The notes under the pieces were generated by a model. It was not told the origin of the DNA and ran no database searches. It was given only the letters and a program-made list of their open reading frames with translations. A stretch of 64,000 bases of DNA from Lytechinus pictus (lineage: Eukaryota; Echinodermata; Echinoidea; Temnopleuroida; Toxopneustidae), in assembly GCF_037042905.1 (NCBI RefSeq), contig NC_087246.1:33474001-33538000 (forward strand), written 5' to 3'. The position numbers and the translations under genes were made by a program. Of the stretch, positions 45,113 to 55,456 are shown one piece after another. Positions within the stretch are counted from its first letter, which is position 1. Each line of letters starts with the position of its first letter.

Positions 45113-45736
45113 TAGGAAAGGATCCAATAATCATATGACAGAGTATCTTTTGTCTTGAGTTTGTGAGGTTCAAAGCGAGTGTGGTATACTTGCTTCATAA
45201 GGCAATGGTCTTCGTTTACTATTTTGTTTTTCTCAAGTTTTATTTTTGATTAAAATATCTCACAATGAAGACAAATGAGACTGGAAACTTTCATCGCTAA
45301 TAACTGGGACAATTTATATGCCAGTACCCGCTGATAAAGAAAGCACAGGCAGTTTCGTTACTAATAATAGGAGATAAATTATACAAACATGAATCTTCGG
45401 GGTGAAATTAATCGTTTTAATTAGTACTTTTAATCATCATGCAACACTGTTGCGGTTTCGCTTCATACATGGAGACATGCAGATCTTAATTTCTGAGCAT
45501 TTTTTACAACAGTGTTTCATTTTATCGTTTGTGTCCCATGGTTATACATGCTTCTACATTATTTTCTTGCTACATTATCTTTGTTACCCCGGGCTTTGTT
45601 ACTTCTATCAAACTCTTTCATGTAGACACTTGCAGCTTAGTTGCATATCTACCTAAAGAGAAATGCTTTGTTATTGAACTTTAAAAGACAATAAGCATTT
45701 TTTTTATCTGGTTATCCTGCGTTTCTTAGAGATACC
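45113..45736 (+). other. Upstream flank of the TLR gene, probable 5' UTR intron
   Basis: No upstream coding exon is seen. A pyrimidine-rich stretch ends in TTTCTTAG at 45722-45729, so part of this region is probably an intron separating a non-coding first exon from the coding exon. I could not place the promoter. Confidence 0.4.
45693..45729 (+). promoter_or_regulatory. Probable 3' splice site before the TLR start codon
   Basis: A T-rich tract ('cattttttttatctgg', 'gcgtttcttag') ends in AG at 45728-45729, followed by AGATACCATGC. The acceptor lies 7 bases before the first ATG. This fits a 5' UTR intron. It needs RNA data to confirm. Confidence 0.45.
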
Positions 45737-48538
45737 ATGCTCATGCATTCCTCAAGAAAACGATCAGTCGTTCCAAGCAAAATGCAGTTCATCGTTATAC
45801 TCTTGATTTCAGCCTTAAAAGGAGGACTATCGAGTGTTGCGTTTGCTGAAGAGGTGGGTCACCATGATTGCCACCTTAGCACCTCAGTTTCTGGGGTCAA
45901 AGCTGACTGCTCGTATCTATCACTTCCCGGGATCCCAACCGATCTACCTCGTGAAACTACTACCCTGGATGCTTCCTTCAACGAAATGAAAGTCCTCCAT
46001 AATAGCTCATTTACAGGTCTTTGTCAACTTATTGTGTTAACAGTTGTAAGAAACCACATTTACCACTTGGAGGTTGGAACATTCACTCCTCTCACCCACC
46101 TACAATTTTTGGATTTGACTGGAAACTCACTAGCTCACTTACCTGATAACATCTTTGAATCAAAACAGTTCTTGACAACTGTGGTGCTATCCAGGAACAA
46201 TCTATCATCGGTACCCACTCGTGCACTACACTCACTCCAGCTACGAAATATACGTCTTGATTATAATTTCATTAAGAAGGCAGACTTCGCTGCTTTCTCT
46301 CATACAAACAACAGAGCAAACATCAGTTTAAAAGGGAATTCTATTTCTTCACTGCAGCCAACAGACTTTGAGCCCCTACGAAATGTTTCCCTGCACACAC
46401 TGGACCTGTCTTCGAACCAGCTCCGTAATATTTCAAAACTGATCTTTTCATACCTCAATAATGTCTATCATCTTATTAATCTTAATTCAAACAAATTACG
46501 AGAATTCAACTTGGACACTTTTCTTGGAAATGTGACAGTAGGTACCTTGTTACTCGCCGATTGTGGAATAAATCTTATCATTCCACTGAAAAACTATAGT
46601 TTCATCAACGTCACTTTCCCTAAAATTTATCAAGTAATCTTGCGTGATAATAAAATTCGTGAAATCCCAAGCTCTGCATTTTGGGGAATGAGCGAGACAA
46701 GAAAACTAAATATTGGTTCGAACAAGATTTCTAAAGTTAACAATGAATCCTTTTGTGGTCTCGATTCCTTGACTAACCTATACATTTCTTACAATAGAAT
46801 AAAGTACTTACCTACTCAAATGTTTTCTTGTAATCCAGAATTGCAAATATTATTGATTGCACACAACAGCATATATAAACTAAATCCAATGTCATTCAGT
46901 GGTCTCTTGGCACTTCGGCAACTTGATATATCAATAAATGGAGCAGAAGTTCTTGGCACGAAATGGAACAACCCAGCACTTCGTATTCTTGACATTTCTG
47001 GAAACGAAATTACACATCTCAGTGATACAAAATTTGAGGGAAATTTGTCAAGCCTTCAAAAATTAAAACTTTCAGGCAATAACTTAGATAAACTATCCCC
47101 AACGACATTCCAAGATGTACAGCTACTTCAAGAGATTTACCTTGAGTCTCAACATGGAGGGAAACTACATCTCAATGGAGTATTCAGTAAAATGAAGAGT
47201 CTCATCAAATTGGATCTTTCTCAAACCAACATTACGTTAACCTCCACTTGCCAATTCAATGAAACAATGAATTTAGAAGAGTTAGATCTTAGTTTTACGA
47301 CACTCAATAGTTCTAACATCTATGACAGTGAAAGACAATCATCCCTTTTTGATGGACTTGTTTCTCTATCAAAGCTTCACCTCCAGGGAAACAACCTAAA
47401 CCATTTGGAACCAGAAACGTTCAAGTCTCTTTCCAAACTCTCTTTAATGGATATGTCTAAAGCAGGCATTGTAGTCATAAAGCCCGGTTTATTCCATAGA
47501 TTGATTTCTCTGAAACGTCTGAACCTTGATTCTAACAACATAAACAAAATATCTGAAAATGTTCTTTCTGGGTTGAATTACCTAGAGTCCCTTTACTTCG
47601 ACGACAACAGAATAGAAGTGATCGAGAAAGACTCATTCAAGATGACTCCTAATCTGCATTATCTCTCTCTTTCAGGTAATCGATTGACTAAAGTTGAGAA
47701 GGATATGTTTTTCCCTACCAACAGGACATTATATCTCGATATTCACGATAACCCTTTCTCTTGCACCTGTGATTTAAACTGGTTTATATCTCGGCTTGGT
47801 GAAAGCAACATATACCTCAAGAATCCTGATCAAACAGTGTGTTACAGTATGTCCATTGACAGATTTGTTGGTATACTATCATTTGATCCAAAACTCTGTG
47901 CTATTAATTTTGAGCTTATGATAATTCCATTATCCTTCTCTGGCATCTTGGTTGGATTTCTGATCATACTGGCATATATCAATCGCAACCAGGTCAAAGA
48001 TAAACTGTCCCCTCTTAAACTAGCGATTATTGATTACCTTCAAGTGGTGGAAAGCCTTGATGCAGATAACCATACATTTCACCTAAACCTCATGTTCCAC
48101 GAGTCACAAGAGGAATGGGTCGACCAGATTCTTAAACCGGCAATTGAGGAGAGGTTGCCGCATCTGCAGAATATCGTCTATGGAGACAAAGATCTCTGCC
48201 CTGGAATGTTCTATGTGAATGCCATCCAACATGCTATCGAGAACAGCTTCAAAACTGTCCTGTTGGTAAGCAACAGTTCTGTTGATGATGTTTGGATCAG
48301 AACCAAACTCCGTATGGCCCTGGAGCATGTCAATGACACAGGATTTGACAAGGTTATCCTGATCTTCTTGGAGGACATTGAGGAAGACCAACTGCCGTAT
48401 CTTGCTAGGTTGTTTGTGAGAAGAAACAGACCTCATATATTCTGGACAGAGGATGTAGACGGTCAGGAACTATTCTGGGCTACTTTCGAGAGAAGCATGA
48501 GAGTGAACAAAGCCATAAATAGTTCCATTCCATTTTAG
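45737..48538 (+). CDS. Toll-like receptor, single coding exon
   Basis: This is a membrane pattern-recognition receptor of 933 residues, complete in one exon. A hydrophobic signal peptide (MQFIVILLISALKGG) starts at Met16, so the start may be 45737 or 45782. An N-terminal cap with Cys45 and Cys58 is followed by about twenty leucine-rich repeats (residues about 70-670), a single C-terminal cap NPFSCTCDLNW (672-682; Cys 676, 678, 702, 721), a membrane helix (about 728-749) and a cytoplasmic TIR domain (781-925). The BB loop GDKDLCPG (816-823) keeps the Pro-Gly and box 3 FW is at 913-914. Box 1 is unusual: FHLNLMFH replaces the canonical F/YDAFxSY. One LRRCT next to the membrane is the single-cluster (vertebrate-type) layout. 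Intronless TLRs of this form are abundant in sea urchins. Ligand unknown; signalling through a TIR adaptor is inferred. No frameshift or stop is seen, so it looks functional. Confidence 0.95.
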   Translation: MLMHSSRKRSVVPSKMQFIVILLISALKGGLSSVAFAEEVGHHDCHLSTSVSGVKADCSYLSLPGIPTDLPRETTTLDASFNEMKVLHNSSFTGLCQLIVLTVVRNHIYHLEVGTFTPLTHLQFLDLTGNSLAHLPDNIFESKQFLTTVVLSRNNLSSVPTRALHSLQLRNIRLDYNFIKKADFAAFSHTNNRANISLKGNSISSLQPTDFEPLRNVSLHTLDLSSNQLRNISKLIFSYLNNVYHLINLNSNKLREFNLDTFLGNVTVGTLLLADCGINLIIPLKNYSFINVTFPKIYQVILRDNKIREIPSSAFWGMSETRKLNIGSNKISKVNNESFCGLDSLTNLYISYNRIKYLPTQMFSCNPELQILLIAHNSIYKLNPMSFSGLLALRQLDISINGAEVLGTKWNNPALRILDISGNEITHLSDTKFEGNLSSLQKLKLSGNNLDKLSPTTFQDVQLLQEIYLESQHGGKLHLNGVFSKMKSLIKLDLSQTNITLTSTCQFNETMNLEELDLSFTTLNSSNIYDSERQSSLFDGLVSLSKLHLQGNNLNHLEPETFKSLSKLSLMDMSKAGIVVIKPGLFHRLISLKRLNLDSNNINKISENVLSGLNYLESLYFDDNRIEVIEKDSFKMTPNLHYLSLSGNRLTKVEKDMFFPTNRTLYLDIHDNPFSCTCDLNWFISRLGESNIYLKNPDQTVCYSMSIDRFVGILSFDPKLCAINFELMIIPLSFSGILVGFLIILAYINRNQVKDKLSPLKLAIIDYLQVVESLDADNHTFHLNLMFHESQEEWVDQILKPAIEERLPHLQNIVYGDKDLCPGMFYVNAIQHAIENSFKTVLLVSNSSVDDVWIRTKLRMALEHVNDTGFDKVILIFLEDIEEDQLPYLARLFVRRNRPHIFWTEDVDGQELFWATFERSMRVNKAINSSIPF

Positions 48539-48955
48539 AAAAAGATGACAGGACCAGTTGGGTATATTTAGGAAGTTGGTCCGTGAGGCAGGGCCAAACT
48601 TGTGTCTTAGCTTCTAACATCTCTTTATTTTTGGCATCAAACACACAGCAGCATTCTCTGAAATCACAATGAGCATTCTCATTATTTGTAGAATGCTCTT
48701 ATGAAAATGTGATGAAACATGTACTTTTTTCTTTAAAAAGCTGTGCCCTGTGTACCATAGCCCTTGACTGATCTTTCATCAGCTTCACTTCTGAAAGATC
48801 CTCCACAAACCCGAATCATCTGCTTACTAAAAAAACTTATTGATAGGATATATAACCACTTCTTGTATCAGCAAAATGTTCTATTCAGTAAAAGTGTAAT
48901 GAACATTATATTATACACTATGTATGATGAAAGATCACTAACACTAGTTAATCAG
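48539..48955 (+). other. TLR 3' flank
   Basis: This is probably 3' UTR. No canonical AATAAA occurs in the first 400 bases; the next AATAAA-like sites are at about 49611-49622. The 99-codon frame at 48764 is not supported. Confidence 0.4.
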
Positions 48956-49346
48956 GTAAATTGCCAATTCGTCTACTGCCAACTTGTCCACTCACCACAT
49001 GGTCTAATTTCATTTAGTCTAATGCCATTCTGTCCATCAACATTTCGTCTAGTAACCATTTAGTCCAATCATCACTTTGTCTTATCACCAGTTCGTCTAT
49101 GACCATTTCGTCTCATAACCAGTTGGTCTAAAATCCATTTCATTTTCAATCATTTTGCACAATTTAACACTTAGTCCAATTAGACCAAATGGACTAAATG
49201 GCTATTGGACCAACTTATTAGATGGAATGGCATTAAACTAAATGAAAGTAGACCATGTGGTGAGTGGACGAACTGATAGTAGACCAAATGATAGTGGACG
49301 AGTTGGCAATTAGAAAAATTGGCATTAGACGAATTTGAAATAAACC
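48956..49346. repeat. Foldback word-repeat element (TTNGTCTA family), copy 1
   Basis: The left half is a chain of variants of 'accatttcgtctaat' and 'gccaacttgtccac' words. The right half is its inverted counterpart ('attagaccaaatgg', 'gtggacgagttggcaatt'). About 100 bp at each end are strongly complementary ('ccactcaccacatggtctaa' with 'agaccatgtggtgagtgg'). Non-coding. A second copy starts at 49726. Confidence 0.75.
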
Positions 49347-49725
49347 GTTAATCTTTGCTTACTAAACAAACTTATTAATTGATCAGGTACATAAACATTA
49401 CTTGTATGAGAGAAGTATGTTTATTTTATAGATAACTTTTGTTTTATTCTATGTTAATTTTCACTTGTATTTTATGTATATATTATCATGTTTATGTTCT
49501 ATTCTTTGTTTGTAAAGGGGAAGGCTTTGTTGTAAAGCAGTTTTATAACTGAGCCGAACTACCCTCCACATTATTTTATCATTTGTTATAGATAAAACAT
49601 GAATGAATAACTAATAAATAAATAGGCCTATAATAATGTATACATAGGTCTTCTATGAATGGAGATGAGAAAGGCTATTATTAATGAGCAAGCCCTTTTA
49701 GGCAGGTTACAGTGGGGGAAAACGA
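49347..49725. other. Spacer between two foldback elements
   Basis: AT-rich; it may include the tail of a LINE or the distal TLR 3' UTR ('gaataactaataaataaata' at about 49605). Nothing firm. Confidence 0.35.
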
Positions 49726-50278
49726 TAAATTGCCAACTCGTCCACTCACCACATGGTCTAACTTCATTTAGTCTAATACCGTTCCGTCCATCAACATTTT
49801 GTCTAACAACCAGTTGGTCCAATAACCATTTGGTCCAATCATCATTTTGTCTAAATACCAGTTTGTCTATTACCATTTCGTCTAATGACCAATTGGTCTA
49901 ATACCCATTTTCTTTTCATTCATTTTGTATCATTGGTGGCAGCATTTCATAGGACTTCAATGTTCTTCCAAGCTGTCTCCACATTTTATTTTATTGTATA
50001 TATATATTTATGTTGTAATTTTTTTTTTTACTTTTAATGAAATATATTGAAATTGAATTAAATTGAAAATTGAATTTGCACAATTAACAATTTAGTTTAA
50101 TTAGACCAAATGATGTATGGACTAAATGGCTATTGGACCAATTGTTTATCAGACGGAATGGCATTAGACTTAATGATAGTAGACCATGTTGTGAGTGGAT
50201 GCACTGATGGTAGACCAAATGATAGTAGACGAGTTGGCAATTGGATGAATTGGCATTAGACGAATTGGAAATAAACCG
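49726..50278. repeat. Foldback word-repeat element (TTNGTCTA family), copy 2, interrupted
   Basis: The left half (49726-49920) and right half (50079-50278) match copy 1 phrase by phrase, including 'ccactcaccacatggtctaa' and 'gatagtagacgagttggcaa'. Between them is AT-rich DNA that reads like a LINE 3' tail (49935-50075, ending 'gaaattgaattaaattgaa'). Two copies only 380 bp apart suggest local duplication or insertion preference. Confidence 0.7.
49935..50075 (+). mobile_element. Probable LINE 3' tail inside foldback copy 2
   Basis: AT-rich segment ending in ATGAAATATATTGAAATTG and a short run of 'aattgaa' repeats, like the LINE tails at 3.7 and 38.2 kb. There is no coding part. The assignment rests on pattern only. 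Confidence 0.35.
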
Positions 50279-50588
50279 GGAAAACCACTCAAGGGGAAAC
50301 CAAACATGTGATCTACATAGACCGGTGGTATTTTTACACAGGTTATGACAAAAATGGAATATACGTTTCTTACTGGTAAAATAAAATGTCAATAACAGCA
50401 AAATATCAATGATATAATACCATTAATATATTTAATCAACAAGGTATGATCAATTTTATAGTTTACACATAAAAGAGCAGAAAGAACGATGCCAAGGCTC
50501 ACCTTCATAAACATTTATTATCAATTCACATCAATCACAGATTTGATAGTGATTTCTTTGAGACTGCAACTCAAACTTGAAGTAATTC

Positions 50589-51141
50589 CGGGGGGGGGGG
50601 GGGGGGGGCCAGGCACTTCCATTGATGAGTGGATACCATACGTGACCAAAAAACAGGTAAAAAGGATCTTTTTTTTCAAGATAGGGCATGTTACACATGT
50701 AATGTAATAAGGGTGTCTCAAAACACTAAAATAATAAAAAAGGGTATATATTTCGCTAGGAAAACTACTTGTTTATGGTCCAATTTGTGATGGAATAAAA
50801 AAGATTAAAATACCTTTTTGCCCCAACACTGCGCGTTCAGGGTCCAATTTGAGCAAGGTGTGTACGGTGGTACTAAACCCAATGAAAGTAATGATCCATG
50901 ATCACGTCCGTAACATAACCCCTACTTGTTTAGGGGGTCAAATCAAGGAATACTTGTCAAGGGTACCGTTTTGTTTCCAAATTCCAATACTTGTTAAGGG
51001 TATGGTTTCATACACCAATACTTGTTAAGGGGGGGGTGCATTTACAGAACATGGAAAATGCTTATTTAGGGTGCTTTTTGAAACCTCATGGTCACGCATA
51101 GTATCCACTTATCAATGGAAGTGCCCCCCCCCCCCCCCCGG
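50589..51141. mobile_element. hAT-like non-autonomous transposon with CCGGGGG ends, copy 2
   Basis: Long poly(G) and poly(C) ends are followed by 'cacttccattgatgagtgg', 'ataccata' and 'gtgaccaaaaaacagg', mirrored at the right end. The flanks AGTAATTC (50581-50588) and AGTAAATC (51142-51149) match at seven of eight bases. The interior shares 'tttcaagatagggc', 'ataagggtgtc' and several 'atacttgttaaggg' phrases with copy 1 at 14051-14630. Non-coding. Confidence 0.82.
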
Positions 51142-51390
51142 AGTAAATCTTAAGTTGATTTTAGATAAATTGTTTGTAAAACAGGTTCATAGACCAAAGT
51201 GTCTCTGTGTTTATTTACAAACATTAAATATGGTCCACATTCACAAGAGGCAAAAAACAGGAAGGGGTACAATTAAGATGCAACGATGCAGATCCATAGT
51301 GTAATGCAGCGCATAAACTGAGAAAGTACAATGAAAAAAATGTGCAATTTCTTTCAAATGGTGCATGAAATCTGCACAGTCCATGGATTT
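51142..51390. other. Short gene-free stretch
   Basis: No feature recognised. Confidence 0.3.
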
Positions 51391-51647
51391 GATGGATTGA
51401 TCCAATCAGTCGCAACTATGGAAAGCCAGCACAGTCAACATCTAAAATGCATGTTTGTTTTAAAAAAATTAGATGTGAATGTACATCCATCAATTCATTG
51501 ATTTCTTGACAATTGACAAATGGTGTGTTCTCCTGAGTTTACAAAGGACATTTTGCAAATTTCCTGTAGAAAAAAATTATGACACTGATGGATTTCCATC
51601 GTTACGATTGATTGGATCAATCATAACTCTTTGTAAGACGGGGCCCT
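51391..51647. repeat. GGGCCCCGTCTTACAAAG-type MITE, copy D (left end lost)
   Basis: The right end CTCTTTGTAAGACGGGGCCC is intact. On the left only the inner part survives (GATTGATCCAATCAGTCGCA, 'aactatggaaagcc', 'gtcaacatctaaaatgca'); the outer GGGCCCCGTCTTAC is missing or replaced. Interior words match copies A-C. Confidence 0.75.
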
Positions 51648-51853
51648 GGTATAAAGCTCTTTTGGGAATTCAAACATATTGTGATATTATAGTTATATAT
51701 CAATTTACAATGCACATATCATTGAAGAAAGTGTAGAAGATCTTATCATATTGAAACCCTTGATCAAGTCTCACAGCCTATAAACATAGGAAAAAACAAA
51801 ACACCTGTAAAATCTTCTCTTTACATAATGAGAGCTGTGATTGTATGCCTATA

Positions 51854-52397
51854 CAGTGCGTCCCACAAAAAAAGGAAACCCATTTTCAGAGATAGATTTC
51901 ACAATTATTAAATATGTTTTTACATGTACTATAAATTTGATACTCCTGGCAAGAGTGGAATCTCATCTCTCATGTGAAACCAACAGCTTAGCAAGTGGGT
52001 CATGCATGTCAGATTACAAACAATAAATATTGAGGCATATCAGAAACAATTTTTTGCAGAAACTGATGTGTGAATCTGATTCCACTCTCATGTCAGGGAT
52101 CAGTGAGAGACACTTAACAAAGAATACAAAAGAAATGCTAATTGCTAATCGTCGAATATGCACAGTTGTCGTATCACGAACCAATCTTGTCCCAATTTTT
52201 CTGCACAACCTGGTTTTGACATTAAAATTTCCAACTCGTCTTGCTCATTAATGCGTGAAGTATTTGTCTTAAATTGGTTATCAAAATAAAGAGGAATAAT
52301 TGAATTACATGATTATTCAAATGAAATATCAAAATTTATTTGCCTCTGAAGTAAAAAGACATGGGAATCCTGGTTTCCCTTTTTCTGGGATGCACTG
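51854..52397. mobile_element. Tc1/mariner-type MITE with CAGTGCGTCCC ends
   Basis: It is flanked by TA at 51852-51853 and 52398-52399. The left end CAGTGCGTCCCACAAAAAAA then 'ggaaaccca', and the right end inverted CAGTGCATCCCAGAAAAAGG then 'gaaacca', are inverted repeats of about 28 bp. The 544-bp interior has no transposase. The end sequence is shared with the large palindrome at 61538-63297 and a solitary end at about 57440-57457. Confidence 0.82.
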
Positions 52398-53039
52398 TAT
52401 ATTTCATGGTTGTAATGTTCAATTTGTTAAAAGTAAATCAAAAGATAGATGGACCTAATTGTGGGGCCAGTACACCTCAATCAGAGTGTTTTCGCAAGTG
52501 TTTAACTCTCCAATTGTTTATCAGATCAGAATGTTATGGTGCCACTAGCATGCTACCCATGAACGATGTGTTTGCAATGGACAGACCAGTTGGGGATAAT
52601 GGTGGCGCAAAAAAAAAAGCAGCACTGGGCCCTGAGATTCACAAATACTGGTTTATGTTGCCCAATTTCTATAACAAATTTACTATCAGGCAATCATATT
52701 GAATGATTTCAGTACTTTAAACTGCTATTATAATTTTGATGTTATAACAAGCTCTATGAAACAGGTCCCTGAACTATTTTGTAGAAGGTAGCAGAAAGAT
52801 TTTAATGGTGAGCCCTTATTTATTTTGGCATAGTTATATGCTCCTACTCAGTTAAACAAGTTTGTCTATTAAAGGAAAATTGCATTGATTCAAACCACAT
52901 GGAATATTATATCTCCAAGCAAAAATAAATGCATATACACCATATATTGCACAATATTCTATAGAATTTGTACTTTTCTTCTCTTTATGACCTGATTCAT
53001 ACAGGAGCCTAACTATGCTTCTATATGTAGATAGTGATA
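52398..53039. other. Gene-free stretch
   Basis: At 52624-52775 'actgggccctgagattcac' and 'tatgaaacaggtccctgaac' might be the diverged ends of another short element. A 113-codon frame (52361-52702) overlaps the mariner end and is not considered real. Confidence 0.35.
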
Positions 53040-53850
53040 TAATTCATGACAAGGAGATAAAATGAATCAAGAAGATGAGATAAGGTCTTGCATGTCAACC
53101 TAGTCAGGACGAGAAGATGAGAGGACAAGAATACAAGATCCTAGATCTCATCAGGTAAGATTTTTCAGGATGAAAAGACAAGGAGACATGATCTGGCATC
53201 TTGTTAGGTTGATCTTTTTGTTTGGATGGGCATATAAAGTAACAAAATCCGAGATCTTGCTTATGACTTTGTCACAGCGATAATACAATATGACAAGGGG
53301 ATAAATCTTAACAAGTTGACTTTGTCAGAATGAAAAGACAAGGAGACAAAGTGAAGAGTCTTGTTACTGATATAATTGATCCTTTTTTTGCTGGGAAGAC
53401 AATAATACAAGATCCTGAATCACATGAAGTCAAATTTCGCAGGAAGAGAAGACAAGAAAATAAGATGGACAATCTTAAAGTCGACTTGTTAAATTTGGAA
53501 CATGAGGAGACAAAAATAAGATATTATGGAAATTGTCATGTTGATTTTTTTCAGGATGGTAAGACAAGGAGACAAGATCCAGGAGCTTGTCAAGTTAATT
53601 TGATAAATGTAAAAGTGAGAGGACACAGACAAGATCTTGTTTATTGCCAGGATGAATGTTTTTAAGAAGGTGAGGCAAGGAGACAAGATCCACGATCTTT
53701 TTAAGTTAACTTGTCAAATGTGATAGGCGAGAATAAACAAAAAAATCTTGTTTATTGTCATGCTTATGTTTCAAGGTGGTAATACAAGGAGACAAGATCA
53801 TGGACCTTTTTAAAGTCATCTTTCCTGGGAAAAGATTAGAAGATATCATG
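53040..53850. repeat. Degenerate tandem array of GACAAGGAGACAAGATC units
   Basis: The phrase 'gacaaggagacaagatcc' and variants occur at about 53177, 53335, 53569, 53675 and 53784. Between them recur 'ttgtcaggatg' and 'aagttgacttgtcaaa'. Spacings are about 106-117 bp or multiples, so the unit is about 110 bp and there are roughly seven diverged units. It lies just downstream of the MMAB stop codon on that gene's strand and may be in its 3' UTR. The 111-codon plus-strand frame inside is not a gene. Confidence 0.7.
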
Positions 53851-53995
53851 GAGCTTGCTTTCTCATCTTCTCATCCTCATCATACAATTCATAATAGTTC
53901 ATAAATATATAAAGTTGAGGAGAAAAGAAGAATGCAGTGACAGGGAGGGACATTGAACATAAAACTGTATGAATAAAAGACTCATTCTCCTTGTC

Positions 53996-54095
53996 TCACT
54001 TCTTGTCTTTTGGCTTGACTCGTCTGTAGATGGTTTCTTTCTTCCCTTCTTCCTGGGCAACGTATCTAGCAGCTGTAAACAAGTAGTCACTTAAC
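53996..54095 (-). CDS. MMAB: Cob(I)alamin adenosyltransferase, last coding exon
   Basis: MMAB is the mitochondrial enzyme that transfers the adenosyl group of ATP to cob(I)alamin to make the cofactor of methylmalonyl-CoA mutase. This exon encodes its C-terminal end: the base completing an Arg codon, then LSDYLFTAARYVAQEEGKKE and TIYRRVKPKDKK, then TGA at 53996-53998. NRLSDYLF-x-x-AR is a signature of the family C terminus (PduO-type), forming part of the last helix. The acceptor is a CT-rich tract ending CCTTAG at 54096. With the 55635-55694 exon the junction AAC AG|G TTA AGT restores N-R-L-S-D. The Lys/Arg-rich tail is not conserved in my memory of the family. Confidence 0.85.
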
Positions 54096-54767
54096 CTAAG
54101 GTTGAGAGAGAGAGAGAGAGAGAGAGCATGATTAAGCAATGAACAATATACACTCAGCAGGCAAGAACTAGAAAGAAAGACAAGCAGAAAGGAAGACATA
54201 CCCAGAGAGAGAGAAAAGAATTGATGGTCAGACATGACAATTAAGAGCAATCAAGAGATAGAAGGAGAAAAACAAGGAGACAGATAGCAATAAACAATAA
54301 TGCAATTAAAATCAATCAATCAATTAGGAGAGAGATACAGCAATTAAGAAATCTCAAGTGAAAGCATAACAAAACAATTCAGAGATTAGAAAGAAAATGC
54401 AAACATTGCACTCAAATGCATTCTACACTGATATGTTAAATATTAGTAAAAAAAATCTTGATCAAACTTGCAATTTACAAACTGCATAATTGATATTCTT
54501 GTTAAACCTGCAAAAATCTAGTCAAAATAAAATTATTTAGGTCATACTGAAAAGGCAGAGCTCTAATAGACAAGTGATCAGGTATTCACCAAGACAGCTA
54601 GAATTTCCCAATAGAGATGCACCATACTCTTGTTCAGAATTATTCTAGCAGGCATGGTCTCTGTGTCTCGCACGCTGCTGTGCTGGGCGACCAATGCAAT
54701 TTACCTGATGGGTGTTCTCAAGCATGTGGTATAGGCCCTGTTGATTCTTTATAGGCTTTTTAGATAC

Positions 54768-55456
54768 TGAAAAATGGAGCCCAAACCTAATACCACAAAA
54801 TATCATTGATAAATACAGGACAACCAAAATGAATCCACACATACCCCAATCCGTTTTCTTAGTATGGAGTACCACCTCTCCAGAGTTGGGCTTCTTTAGT
54901 TTCAATGTCTCTGGATGGAGATCGCCATTTTTCACGGGGTTGGGTCAAAATTGTGACGTCAGTGACGAACTACATCTCTAATACGTTTGCCTATTAAAGA
55001 TTCCATTTTACCGTTAAGAAATCAAATATACACATAAAACTCTTTGAAATATTGTTCCAAATGTGTTTGATGTTATATCATACTTTCAAAATATGATTAG
55101 ATTAATTTTACACCCATATTTACATTTTCGAAATTGGCTAATTAGCTATAATTGGCCAATTTCGAAAATGTAAATAAGGTGTAAAATCAATCTTTAAAAT
55201 TCAATAAATCATATTTTGAAAATATAATATATCAAAAACATTTGGAACAATATTTCTAAGAGTTTACTGTGTATATTTGATTTTTAATGGTAAAATAGAA
55301 TCTATAAGGGGCAAATGTATTAGAGATGTAGTTCATCGCTGATGTCAAAATTTTGAATTAACCTCGCAAAAATGGCGATCTCCATCAGACTTTGAACTGA
55401 ATGTCCTGTATTTTTCAATGACATTATATGGTATTCGAATTTGGGTTTCATTTTCC
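54768..55456. repeat. Large foldback element inside the MMAB intron
   Basis: Inner arms of about 230 bp (54914 to about 55148, and about 55155-55388) are strongly complementary, running from 'tggagatcgccatttttc' to 'aaaaatggcgatctcca' around a centre near 55150 (aattggctaattagc). Outer segments 54768-54834 and 55401-55456 are also complementary ('aatacaggacaacc' with 'tgtcctgtattttt'), separated from the inner left arm by about 80 unpaired bases. Non-coding. It occupies nearly half of the 1539-base intron. Confidence 0.85.

Noticed and set aside
53330-53665. 111-codon Lys/Arg/Asp-rich frame
   Set aside because: It lies entirely within the degenerate GACAAGGAG tandem array.
54645-54935. 96-codon minus-strand frame between the MMAB exons
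   Set aside because: It overlaps the foldback element and does not match the MMAB sequence; the two flanking exons already join in phase without it.
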